A stretch of 64,000 nucleotides of DNA, taken from Amaurobius ferox (Eukaryota > Arthropoda > Arachnida > Araneae > Amaurobiidae). Location: contig OX578152.1 in NCBI GenBank assembly GCA_951213105.1, positions 71,990,680 to 72,054,679 on the forward strand, written 5' to 3'. Made by a program: the position numbers and the translations under genes. Positions 12,144 through 23,525 of this stretch are shown here, one piece after another. The stretch's first letter is position 1, and each line of letters starts with the position of its first letter. The notes under the pieces were generated by a model. That model was not told the origin of the DNA, did not search any database, and saw only the letters and a list, made by a program, of their open reading frames with translations.

Positions 12144-13128
12144 ATTCTGATAATATTTATCATAAGGCAATCTAAACAATATATGGAATAAAACAATACA
12201 TGAGAAAGTCAAATAGGGCGTAACACTCAAAATATTTTGATATTATTATTGCTAACACACTACAGCATATTATAAATTGAATCTAAACCAATGAGATATT
12301 AATAAAATCAAACGTTAAGAACTCACCTTTTTAATCTCCAGCTTAATAAAGAATCTAGTCTCGTACAAAAACAGAGGATAAAAGTGATTTTCATGTAATT
12401 GCATTTACCTCCCACAGAAATCTAATGTAATCCTCCAGAATCCTGTTATTTTTTCTCTGAGGTAATCATGTTGTTATTACTTTTTGTTGCCCTTCATTAA
12501 TTTTTACAGGTGGAGTTTCTTCTCACAGCATTAGAATGTTTTTTACGTTTATTAAAAAATAGATTGTTTGTAAAAGGTAATTATGACCATCGAAGTAACT
12601 TAAATACAGTTTCACGGAAACAACTTTTATTGCTGTATCAGGGAATGGAACTATAATTGCAATCACAGCAAGAAAACTTGCAATATATAGCAATTTTGTT
12701 CACTCTGTAGAGACCAACAAATTTCAAGAAAATTGAGCTCTAGCTTCACGAGACTGCATTGGTCAAGTTCGTGCTAGCAGAACAAGCCAATGTGGGGCGG
12801 TCTTTGCTTTAGGAACAACCCCCCTCTCCCCACAAACACACACTTTTAGTGCTGGAGAACACTAAAAATTGCAAAACCCGTCCAATGGAACAGACGGGTA
12901 AATGTGAATAGATGTAAATAGTAAATGCAATGTAAATAGTAAATGCAAATGTAAATAGACAGGAATAAAAATATCTGAATTCCAGATCAAAGAGTATAAA
13001 TATTTCTGTAGTTTCTATAGTTTAAACGTCTCTATAGTTTCTATGTTTTTATAGTTTTAGACAAAAAAGTTAACTGGAAAAATACAAACATTATATTTGC
13101 ACACACACGCACACCAGCAGACACACAT

Positions 13129-13136
<8 letters not shown>
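12144..13136. other. Interval, no gene; small hairpin and short tandem unit
   Basis: CCCGTCcaatggaacaGACGGG at 12881-12902 forms a 6-bp hairpin, followed by tandem units of aatgtaaatagta (12905-12960). No coding support. Confidence 0.4.

Positions 13137-13181
<45 letters not shown>
13137..13181. repeat. (CA)n/(TA)n microsatellite
   Basis: A cacacaca stretch passes into a pure TA tract. Confidence 0.95.
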
Positions 13182-13188
<7 letters not shown>

Positions 13189-13280
13189 AGATGGAAAATG
13201 GAAGTTATTAAAGATATTGAAGTGTCATAGCATATATGCGCAAAGCAGCTACATATACTATACACGATATAAATATAAAT

Positions 13281-13423
13281 AGTATAAAAAGAATTTTTGA
13301 ATTGAAAAAAGAACAAATGACAAGCTTGTTGACAACTGGGGTGTAAGGTCACAACCCCTTACCGCCATTAAGTAAGCTTCTCGCTAAGCTTTCCTTCTTT
13401 TTTCAATTCAAAAATTCTTTTTA

Positions 13424-13427
<4 letters not shown>
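13281..13427 (+). repeat. Perfect 33-bp inverted repeat around a retroelement 3' hairpin
   Basis: Arms 13281-13313 and 13395-13427 match perfectly over 33 bases. The 81-base loop holds a retroelement-type hairpin: GTAAGG, loop TCACAACC, CCTTAC (13343-13362). The right arm runs straight into (TA)n. Read on the plus strand this looks like the 3' end of a retroelement related to the one at 13488-14711, lying tail-to-tail with it across the shared (TA)n. Confidence 0.7.
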
Positions 13428-13478
<51 letters not shown>

Positions 13479-13487
13479 ATATATAAA
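13427..13487. repeat. (TA)n tract between two retroelement 3' ends
   Basis: Pure TA apart from one interruption. The plus-strand 3' end at 13427 and the minus-strand 3' end at 13488 both terminate in it. Confidence 0.95.
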
Positions 13488-13583
13488 AGTAAATACAAAA
13501 ACAGATTGAAAAAAGATGGGGGAGGCATAAAGGAAGGGGGGAAATGAATGGAGAGTGTTTACAGGAACGACAGAAAAAAGGCC

Positions 13584-13601
13584 GGGGGAGATTGTGCCCC
13601 C
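13584..13601 (-). other. Retroelement 3' hairpin (copy 1)
   Basis: In the sense of the element (minus strand) GGGGG, loop GCACAATCT or close to it, CCCCC. It lies about 95 bases before the (TA)n tail. Four equivalent hairpins are found at 13343, 18991 (degenerate), 42296 and 48679. The stems differ in sequence but pair; the loop stays near UCACAAYC. Confidence 0.6.
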
Positions 13602-13822
13602 CGTTCCCGGTTAAAGCGCTTTTACTCCAGAAACACTCCCGGTGCCTCTGTCTTCCCGAAGCACTCCTCCGTCCGATGAAATCAATGAAACATCCCGAAG
13701 TAAAAAGACCATGAAATACAAAAGGGCTCATGATATGAAAATAAACCTAACCTGACTATACAGCAGAATGCTCGAAGACCAAATGTAACGCCATGTAACG
13801 ATACTCCACCCATATGCAATCA

Positions 13823-14690
13823 TCATGTAAAACTGTTTTTCTCCTTAAAGACCAAGTCTACATAGTGCCTTAGATATCGAAAAGGATAATGGCATTTTGC
13901 TGCTTCTTGGAGTAATGTATTGATACAGTGTTGCTGTTCCTCTTCTTCTGTATTAAGACGTCTATATCGATTTAAATTATTAATGATAACATTTCTGAAT
14001 ATACCATTACTTAAATTGGATTTCCAGTCTAATATAAAATTAATATCGAAATCAAAATTGTCCCGTTTGTCATAAATTTTAAACACATTTTGTCATATTC
14101 ATTATAGTAAATACTAATATCCAGAAAATCAACAGTTCCTTGATTTGTATACTGAGTTTCTATAAGTTCAAGGCATTTAGGGTAAAACCCAAATTCAATA
14201 TGATCATGTTGATTCGTATGTCCAATTATCACATCGTCAACAAAGCGGTAGAATGGCAATTCATTAACCAAATAAGTACCTTTTTCATACTTGTTCAAGT
14301 AAATATCCGCAAGAATGGAGGAGCATCTCCCGCCGAATGGGATGCCCTGTATTTGGCGATAAAAACCCATTCCGTTGTGCAGAATGTTTTCAAATAAGAC
14401 AATATTTATCAGCTTTTTATACTTGATGACGGAGATGGTAGAGTGGAGATTGTAATGTTCATGAAGCTCCATCAAAATGTCGAATAAATCTTTTAAATTT
14501 ACGTGATTAAAGAGGTCTTTAAAATCGAAGCATCTGAAAAACATTTTCTCCTTTATTCTACTTAATTTGTCAATTAATTCATAAGAATTTGACACCATGC
14601 AGGTCCCTTCTTTTTTAATTTCCTTTAGTAATGGAGTCAGAATAGAAGTAACTTGGTATTAGCTACTGTAAGGTAAGTACCGCATCCGAC
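13823..14690 (-). pseudogene. Reverse transcriptase fragment (Penelope-like type), broken
   Basis: Two overlapping frames (14598-14029 and 14086-13823) together give the palm of a reverse transcriptase: motif A-like FDFKDLFNHVNL, motif B-like QGIPFGG, catalytic YRFVDDVI, then GTVDFLDISIYYN and DKRDNFDFDIN near the C-terminus. One frameshift near 14086 separates the frames; another near 14640 cuts the part before MVSNSYEL. The catalytic pair DD is kept. No GIY-YIG or other endonuclease follows the RT. The order (GIPxG, then YRFVDD, then TVDFLD, then DKRD) recalls a poorly named RT group of animal genomes close to Penelope-like elements. I infer that relation from memory. Confidence 0.75.
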
Positions 14691-14711
14691 TGTCACAGGT
14701 CTAAATTTGAT

Positions 14712-15734
<1,023 letters not shown>

Positions 15735-16366
15735 CCTATAAGTATTTGAAACGAATAAATTAGAGTTAAAAGAAAGAAAAAATCGTCTGTGAGTTCTATT
15801 CTTCGTTCTAAAAAATTATGTTAAATTTTAAATCAAATATTTACTTGCATTTGTTTACTTATTTGTTTTAATTCTTTCAAATAAAAAATGGCATGTCTCA
15901 ATATGAAAAGTACTTGAGATACCGTCATTGCATCGCGAGCCTACGCGAAATTCGCAAAACTGTCTGCTATGTATTATCATTTCAGTTTCATCTTTTTGGT
16001 GATATGTCACAAATTTACATTTTTAATTTGATATATGGTTCCCATTCACAATGTTCAATTTTCAATTAAATATAACTCGCTCAATTTTAAAGATACAGAT
16101 ACGCGTTTTTTAATGATCTTGTTGCACTAAAAATAATAATTTTCTGATTGACCAATTTGTCTAAGGGGGGTCGTATAAAAATTTAAAAAGTGAAACTTTT
16201 TGAAAATTAATAGGAGGACTATTTCATTAACGTAGTCTTATTTCCTACATTACTTTCAACATTTTTGCAATTTACATTGCCTCCGACATTTCCATTATCT
16301 CCAACTACGCCATTACAGCCATTATCTCCAACATGTAAAGAATTAAAGAGCGAAAGAGCGTTTCAA
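15735..16366. other. Interval, nothing recognised
   Basis: AT-rich. ccattatctccaac is repeated at 16290-16332. No gene. Confidence 0.4.
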
Positions 16367-16381
16367 TCTTTTTGGGACACC

Positions 16382-16384
<3 letters not shown>
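16367..16384 (-). repeat. Isolated mariner-type terminal repeat
   Basis: On the minus strand CAGGGTGTCCCAAAAAGA next to TA, a typical mariner end. The other end is not found nearby, so only one terminus survives, against a (TA)n tract. Confidence 0.5.
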
Positions 16385-16427
<43 letters not shown>

Positions 16428-16447
16428 GTATATATATATATATATAT
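16385..16447. repeat. (TA)n tract
   Basis: TA tract with one tatacaggta interruption, between the mariner end and the 5' end of retroelement copy 2. Confidence 0.95.
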
Positions 16448-16501
16448 ACATATATGTATGTGTATAAATTGAAATTTTTAATCGATAACTATGCATAAAC
16501 T

Positions 16502-18772
16502 ATGGTAAGTACAAAAAAACCTATCTCTAGCAAGCGAGTATGTGAAAATTCTTCTGGTATTAACAACTTTGAGTTGCAACATTTTTCAAAACATGATTTT
16601 GAAAAGATATCTATTTCCATCCTGGACATTGTTCCTGATATTAAAGAACGCTTATGGTGGGAAAACACACATATAAAGCAATTTGGCACGCTTTTCCCAT
16701 TTGGATTGAATACCATTAACTTTGATAATATACATAATATGGAGTTCTATACTAAACTGAATAATGCTCCAATTGATTATACTAATAATAGAAAAACTAC
16801 ACGTTGGCAACGAGGAGGAAGAGGTAAAAATAATAACCATACAGCAAGAAATTATAAGAAAACTTTGCTTAATTTGAACACCTTTATCGAAGAAATTAAA
16901 AAGTTCAATCAAGTTAGAACGGCATGGATCAAAAACAGAATTTACGGTATAAGGAAAGTTCATATACAACGTCTATGGAAGGAATGGAAAGATCGTCCTA
17001 TAATCCCTAATCAAAATTGCTATACAGCATGTACCAATATTGCAGTATTTTATAATTTTCTAAAATTACGAGCACATAAATTGAATGTCAAATTGAACGA
17101 AAGCCCTATTGTATCAAATAAAAGGGAATTTATGATTACTACCTTTTACAATAAAACCTATAATGTTATACCATTTAAATCTATTTTAAAACAATGTGAT
17201 GAATTATTGCCTATACGCAATATTAACATTAAAATTACTTACAGATATCTTAAAACTAACGGCAGAAAATATTTCAATTATAATAATATTGGCAAAAATT
17301 TAAACCATTTCTCCGACTTGAAGTGTGACTGTTTTGAAGAATTAAAAACTTATAAAGAAATTGATGCCACGCACGGACATGTAATAACAGGAAAATTGGA
17401 AATGTATAATAATAATGACATCAAACTGCTGATAAAACAGAGAACTAAATTCCGTGGTCAAAAGCATTTTGGAAGTGCCTTTGCTTTTGCTAAAACTTTC
17501 ATTTTTTTCATTTTGCATTCAAACTTTCCACAAATGGAGATGCGAAGTTATAAAGGAATTCGAAAGTCATTATCATCCAGATTCCTATAACATCTTTCAA
17601 AACAACAAAGTACCAGAGATGGAGTCCTTGAGAGATAGATTTGCAATCACTTACATGGATAAAGTGCCATCGAATTACGTATTTGTCTGCAAAAAATACT
17701 ATGTAGACACTTTGCGCAAATGTTACGAAAATAAAAGCATATATAAAAAAATCAATACCACCGATAAAGTCATGGAAAACCGTATCACAGCACTTTATAA
17801 ATGAATAGGACATGTTTTAAAATCTGTAAGATTTCCTTATCTTGTACTAAATCCAAAAATGCATAAAAATCCGATCAAATTTAGACCTGTGACAGTTGGA
17901 TGCGGATCTTACCTTACTATTGCTAATATTAAGTTAATTTCTATTCTGACTCCATTACTAAAAGAAATCAAAATGGAAGGGACCTGTATGGTGTCAAATT
18001 CTTTTGAACTTATTGACAAATTAAGCAGGATAAAGGATAAAATGTTTTTCAGATGCTTTGATTTTAAAGACCTTTTTAATCATGTAAATTTAAAAGATTT
18101 ATCCGACATTTTGTTGGAGCTTCATGAGCATCACAATCTCCACTCTGCCATCTCCCTCTACCAATATAAAATGCTGATAAATATTGTTTTGTTTGAAAAC
18201 ATACTGCTCAACGGAATAGGCTTTTATCGTCAAGTGCAGGGCATCCCAATGGGGGGGGGGGGGGTTGCTCTTCGGCACTTGCAGATACTTACTTGAACAA
18301 GTATGAACAAGGTACATATTTAGTCAATGAAATGCCATACTACCGCTTTGTTGAAGATGTGATTATTGGATATAAAAATTAACATGATCATTTTGAGTTT
18401 GGGTTTTACCCTAAGTGCCAGGAACTTTTGGAAACTAAATATGCAAATCCAGGAACTGTTGATTTTCTGGATGTCAGTATTTACTACAATGAGAAAGACA
18501 AGATATGTTTTAAAGTTTATGACAAGAGGGATAAATTTGATTTCGACATTAATTGCATTATAGACTGGAAATCTAATTTGAGCAGTGGTATTTTCAGAAA
18601 TATTATCATAAATCATCTAAATCGATATAGACGTCTCAACACTGAAAAAGAAGAACAGCAAAACAGTGTCAATAAATTACTCAGGGAAGCAGCAAAAAGC
18701 AATTACCCACTTCGGTTTCTAAGGCACTATGCAGACTTGATATTTGGAAGAGAGACTAACTGTTTTACTTGA
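16502..18772 (+). pseudogene. Reverse transcriptase polyprotein of copy 2, inactivated
   Basis: Frame 1 (16502-17590) gives about 330 residues before the frames part. It includes a basic RWQRGGRGKNN stretch and DATHGHVITGKL, a motif I recall from a common unnamed animal RT group. A frameshift at the T run near 17500 leads to the next frame with MDKVPSNYVFVCKKYYVD. After an in-frame TGA at 17802 comes [18 protein letters not shown], then FDFKDLFNHVNL and QGIPMGG. A run of 12 G's at 18250 shifts the frame again. The last part gives YRFVEDVI, TVDFLDVSIYYN and the C-terminal DKRDKFDFDIN...NRYRRLNTEKEEQQ. The catalytic DD reads ED here and a further TAA follows at about 18380, so this copy is dead. 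No endonuclease domain seen. The ATG is directly followed by GTAAGT. Confidence 0.75.
16505..16510 (+). promoter_or_regulatory. Possible 5' splice site just after the start codon
   Basis: ATG|GTAAGT is a perfect donor consensus, present in both copies of the 5' end (16502 and 19178). Some Penelope-like elements carry introns, so this may be a real donor. The downstream frame stays open, however, so it may be chance. Confidence 0.3.
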
Positions 18773-18990
18773 TGATAGCAGGTCGGTGAGATATGGTTGT
18801 GTGGCATTGCTTATGGTCTTCAAGAATTCGGTTGAGTAATAAGGTTAGGTTTATTCCCATCTTTAGCCCTTTTTTTGCTTCATGGTCTATATACTTCGAG
18901 AAGTTTCATTGATTTCATCGGACGGAGGAGTGCTTCGGGAAGACAGAGGCACCGGGAGTGTTTCTAGAGTAAAAGCGCTTTAACCGGGAA

Positions 18991-19010
18991 CGGGGGGTCA
19001 CTATATTTTT
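18991..19010 (+). other. Degenerate retroelement 3' hairpin (copy 2)
   Basis: CGGGGGGTCACTATA keeps the first arm and part of the loop, but the second arm is replaced by T's. It lies about 90 bases before the (TA)n tail, as in the other members. Confidence 0.45.
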
Positions 19011-19095
19011 TTCTGTCGTTCCTGTAAACACTCTCCTTTCTTTTCCCCCATTCCTTTATGCCTCCCCCCTTTTTTCTATTTGATGATGTATTTAC

Positions 19096-19125
<30 letters not shown>

Positions 19126-19132
<7 letters not shown>

Positions 19133-19208
19133 TGTATGTATAAATTGAAATTTTTAATCGATAACTATGCATAAACTATGGTAAGTACAAAAAAACCCAT
19201 CTCTAGCA
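19126..19208 (+). repeat. Second copy of the retroelement 5' end, head-to-tail
   Basis: Matches 16449-16532 with only two or three differences, including the ATG and GTAAGT, then diverges at ctctagca. It lies directly after the (TA)n of copy 2. Confidence 0.9.
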
Positions 19209-19321
19209 TATCTGTTACAAATAAGTAACTATAGACCAAGACTAAGGATAAAAATAGATGGTAACTTATCACTGTAATTGAAAGGGGGTGAGGGGAAGAT
19301 GAGTATACAAAAATCATAAAG

Positions 19322-19357
<36 letters not shown>

Positions 19358-19856
19358 AAAAAGGAAACATGGCAAAAATTAGAAAAGACAATAATAAATA
19401 GCCCAAGATTAAAGATCAAGACATGGCGAACAATCAACTGAAACTACACAAAAAACAGCGGTTAGTTCGAAATTGCAGTCTCGTCAGGACAACCATACAT
19501 TTTGAATTAAAACCGATAGAATAGCCAGTTTCCGACAATGGCGATAGTATTTACTTATGGAAACCATTGGAACTGTCTACTGGCTAGTGGAAGGACAAAT
19601 AATAAAAACCAAGTGAATTATAAACCAGAAAAATAAAAAACAGAAATATTAATTCACAAGCACAGCCACCACTTGGGAGTCTACATGTTCGCAGACGAAC
19701 ATTCGACAGAGCATTTTACATCTCTACTTCAAAGCGAGTGGAATACACTTGAACGAAAAATAATGTGTATGAAGACTTTCAAGAATAGTAAGCAGTATCA
19801 GACTCAGGCCTAGTTGTAAGTAGGTGTTAAGAACGGGTGAAATCCAAAAAAGAGAT

Positions 19857-19899
<43 letters not shown>

Positions 19900-19905
19900 A
19901 TATAT

Positions 19906-19940
<35 letters not shown>

Positions 19941-19949
19941 TTTGAGAAA
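19209..19949. other. Interval with two (TA)n tracts (19325-19352, 19862-19940)
   Basis: Otherwise unrecognised sequence without coding support. Confidence 0.5.
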
Positions 19950-21930
19950 AATATTTCTTTGACTGGTCAATTCTAAAAAACTGTTTCCCGTCTATATTCG
20001 AGCAAAATAATTGTCTTTCATGCTATGTGAAAAAGTAAAGGAGGAATATGCATGGGATGAGTGTCACGAGACAACAGATTTTTCTAGAAATATATCCCCA
20101 TATACCCATGTACGACGGCGTGCGTCACAAAAGAACATTTCAGTCATTCAAAGAAAAATATCCGATTTAAAATCTGCGTTCTTTAAGGTTGAATAGAAGA
20201 TGCGTACTGTGATGTTTTTCTCCCTATTTGCTTTCTAAATTTTGCTAGCAATAAGAATATTTTCATGGTTGTTAAAAAAAATATGAAATATACAATAATC
20301 TGATGTCGTTTATATAAGCAACAGCCTCTATTTTGCTTCCTTTGATAAATGGAAGTAGTGTTTTTTCGTCCTAAATGAATTTAAGGAAATTGAAATGCTA
20401 AACGTTTTTGGGAGTGCTTAAACCATTTTGTACCATTCTATTCAATCTCCTCCTCTTCAGTTAGTCGTTCTTTGACAAATCACAAATCGACGTAATATAT
20501 TTTCTTTAAAACAATTCAGCGCATTAAAGCAAACTCATGCCAACGTTCACATAATTCAAACAACATATCATTTATATAAGGAGAAAATGTACTTATATTC
20601 CCATATAACTATTCCAGTTCTCTCTTTTTTTTTCTCTGTACTCTTATTTATTTCTCTTATTTTTTCTCTCTTCTCTGTTTTATCTCCCACATCTTTTCTC
20701 TATCTCTTTTCGCTTCTGGCTCAGTCTGTTCTTCTTGCTATTTCTTAACACGGGTTCAACTTACTCGAACAGAATTGAAATAATTGAGATTGAATTGCAA
20801 ATTTGCAATCTTAGTTTATTTCAGATGTGCAACATACCTAAAAATGTACGCTTCTTTGAAATGAATGCTAAACTACACTTATAATCACCTCTATTGTATT
20901 GTTGCAATCAGCCGATACTCTTCTTTGTCTTAATAGGTTCATGCTAAAAATTGCTAAAAAGTGCATTTCATGCTAAAAATTACATCTCTGTAGCAACCCA
21001 GTATCAAGATAGCTCGAAAATCCAGTGTCATCTGTAGGCTAAAGTTGCTGGCAGTTACGCATTGGTGTAGCAGATTGTACACTGTATTGAAAAACATTTT
21101 AGTTTTTCGTAGAGAATTGTCCGATTTTAAACATATGCTCTTTAAGTACATGGAAATGCGGACTGAGATTGTATCTCCTTTTTCAATGTTTAAATTTCGC
21201 GAACGATAAGGATATTTACCGGCTTGCCAAAGAAAAATGAAATATACAATAATCTGATGTCGTATATATAAGCAGTATCCTCTGTTTTGCTTCCCTTGAT
21301 AAATGACAGTATTGTTTTTTTCGTCTGAAAAAAATTCAGGAATTTGAAATTCTAAACGCTTTTGAGATTAAACCATTTCTTTTACCATTCTTTTTAATTT
21401 TTCCTCATTAGGTTAGTCGGTCCTTGACAATTCGACGTGATACATTTTTTACCAAACTATTCAATTCTAAAAATATCTTATCTATGTATATTCAAGCTAA
21501 ATTATTTTCTTTCATAGTTCGTGAATAATAAAGCGGAATATACATGAGAGAAGTATTATGAGATAGTAGATTTTTCTAAAAATATATCTCCATATATGAC
21601 AGTCTGCGGCGCAAAAGAACACCAGCGTTATTCAAAAGGAAAATATTCGATTTAAAATCTGTGTTTTTTAAGGAATTGAATATGTGGATTGTGATTTTGT
21701 CTGTATTTGCTTTTTAAATTTCAAGAAATGTAGGGATATATCTGCAATATTGTTAAAGATAGATATATGAGTTATACAATAATCTGCGAATACATGACAG
21801 CCGCTATTTTGATCCTCTTGTAAAAAAATATTGTTTTCGTGTCGAAATCAATCTAAGGCAAATTGAATTTCTATACGTTTGTGAAGCTTCTTAAACCAGA
21901 TTTTTAAAAGATTTTGTGTAATTTCTTCTT
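19950..21930 (+). repeat. Family D repeat block 1
   Basis: Units contain ccgatttaaaatctg, gcgaa(c/a)gataaggatattt, then acaataatctgatgtcgt followed by cctctattttgcttcc. The acaataatctg mark recurs near 20291, 21246 and 21776, and again in block 2 near 26507, 27401 and 28657. A pyrimidine-rich stretch (20610-20740) is part of the unit. Spacing is irregular (about 0.5-1.25 kb). No coding potential seen; the superfamily is unknown. Confidence 0.65.
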
Positions 21931-21952
21931 GACCGATGTTTGGGCGTTTGTC

Positions 21953-22259
21953 TGATGGCATGTTTAACATACATTCTCATGTCCTCTTCCGTGATGGAAT
22001 GTTTAACATATATTCTCATGTCCTTTTCTTTGATGGAATGTTTAACAGACATTCTCATGTCCTCTTCTTTGATGGAATGTTTAACATACATTCTCATGTC
22101 CTCTTCTTTGATGGAATGTTTAACATATATTCTCATGCCCTCTTCTTTGATGGAATGTTTAACATACATTCTCATGTCCTCTTCTTTGATGGAATGTTTA
22201 ACATACATTCTCATGTCCTCTTCTTTGATGGAATGTTTAACATACATTCTCATGTCCTA
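21953..22259. repeat. 39-bp minisatellite, about 7.9 copies
   Basis: Unit TGATGGAATGTTTAACATAC followed by ATTCTCATGTCCTCTTCTT. Because 39 is a multiple of 3 and the unit lacks stops in several frames, it is open on both strands. The minus-strand frame (22253-21891) reads MRMYVKHSIKEED repeated and the plus-strand frame FFDGMFNIHSHVL. No flanking coding or splice context supports a gene. A partial unit follows at 22266-22280. Confidence 0.9.
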
Positions 22260-22459
22260 AGAGAATACATTCTCATGTCCTGTGAACTTTGGTACACAGC
22301 TTAGTTTAGAAGAACATTTTAAACTATTAAAATTTTGCTGAAAATTGAAAATATATTTTTTTTGTGTGTGTGAAATGGCCTGCAAAAAACCTATTGTTTT
22401 AGGATAGTAAAAAATAGTCCCATATTCAGCTTCAGAAGTAAGATAGGCACGTTGTTGAA

Positions 22460-22735
22460 GCATGGGGATTGAACTCTGAGGACGCGATTTCGATTCTCGT
22501 ATCTGCCGAAATTATACCCGTGTTTACGTGGCCTACGGGCACGATAAATTTATGGGTCAAAAATTTCTTTCAAAAGATGATGGCAGGGAAAGTACGGTCC
22601 TTGTGGATGTCGCTAGCACTGGCTTCCTGTACAAATTGGGTGGCACTCTCCGGACAATTCAAATATTCGATATATACCTTACACCTTCGGGTAGGTCAAC
22701 GGGTAGGTCGGACGATCTGGGTAAAAAGAAGGAAA
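22460..22735 (+). mobile_element. Diverged tRNA-type SINE
   Basis: Matches the SINE at 45543-45829 from its B-box region (cgatttcgattctcg) to the tail part tgggtggcac...ggtaggtcggacgatctgggt. The head is degraded, and the 3' tail is followed by the large (TA)n. Confidence 0.6.
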
Positions 22736-22764
22736 GAATATTTAGATGCGCTTCTCTCACACTT

Positions 22765-22765
<1 letters not shown>

Positions 22766-22840
<75 letters not shown>

Positions 22841-22950
22841 CATATATATACACATATATATATATACATATATATTCATATATACATCTATATATTTATA
22901 TACATATATATACATATATTCACATATATATATATATATATATAATACAA

Positions 22951-22984
<34 letters not shown>
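22766..22984. repeat. (TA)n tract with TACA interruptions
   Basis: About 220 bases. Open frames reading IYIYIY across it are artefacts. Confidence 0.95.
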
Positions 22985-22986
<2 letters not shown>

Positions 22987-23525
22987 CCTTTTCCGATTTA
23001 AATAATAAATTAATATGTATAAAATAAATTTTACCGAAATTGCATTTTTGACTGGATTATATTCATTACGACCTTGAGGTTTAAAGAATACAGGGGTTAT
23101 TTGTAATATCTATTTATTACGTTAGCTGTTTTATTCTGGTAAAGATTTTTGGTACTCATATATTGTAGTACAGGTAATCTTATCGCATTTCACGGGTATA
23201 TCTTCTAATCTACGAGGATATAAATAGTACTTCTCACACAATTCTAGAGCTTTCTATTTGGCATATATTGATTGGATCTTATATTTCTTGTAAATTTGTT
23301 TACAAACGGGACCAGGATGTTTTATTCTTCAGATCTGCCTGTGAAGATAATTTTGTATAGCGAGAACAGGTATTTTTAAACTTCTTTTCGGAAGTTTGAA
23401 TTTAAATATTTTACTAGAATGTTTCCAATAACACTGTCATTTAGAATACCATAGGGATTTGCACATTGTGATATTGAGGTTTCTTTATATTGTATATTCC
23501 GTACGAGGAACGTGTATAATGCTAG
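22985..23525 (+). mobile_element. Helitron-like element, 3' fragment H3
   Basis: Matches the last ~540 bases of H1/H2 from ttccgatttaaataataaa to the terminal ATGCTAG|T. The 5' part is replaced by (TA)n. Confidence 0.65.

Larger units (their letters stand above)
13488..14711 (-). mobile_element. 5'-truncated RT-encoding retroelement, copy 1
   Basis: Minus-strand copy of the element at 16456-19125. Similarity starts at the codons matching [11 protein letters not shown] (14711) and runs through the 3' untranslated region to (TA)n at 13487. The 5' part (N-terminal region and RT motifs before this point) is missing, as expected of incomplete reverse transcription. The large (TA)n at 14712-14980 abuts the truncation point, with the family A copy A4 beyond it. 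The 3' region shares gaagcactcctccgtccgatg and the 3' hairpin with copy 2. Confidence 0.8.
16448..19125 (+). mobile_element. RT-encoding retroelement, copy 2 (nearly full length)
   Basis: The 5' end begins in catatatgtatgtgtataaa and the 3' end runs into (TA)n at 19098-19125, giving about 2.7 kb. A short leader is followed by one long degenerate coding region (16502-18772) and about 330 bases of 3' region. The first 83 bases (16449-16532) are repeated at 19126-19208 directly after the (TA)n tail, so a second unit was joined head-to-tail and then breaks off. Such tandem or LTR-like junctions are known for Penelope-like elements. Confidence 0.75.

Noticed and set aside
13670..13692. Hammerhead-ribozyme-like core (CCGATGA...GAAAC)
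   Set aside because: The core lacks the required U of CUGAUGA, stem III cannot be formed, and it lies on the strand opposite to the element's sense, although Penelope-like elements are known to carry such ribozymes.
16502..17590. Calling the 362-codon frame an intact gene
   Set aside because: The frame is only the first part of a longer retroelement reading that continues in other frames after a slip at a T run, with further stops.
21953..22259. Regular 39-bp repeats as a possible CRISPR array
   Set aside because: The repeats are contiguous with no unique spacers, and the DNA is eukaryotic. It is a minisatellite.
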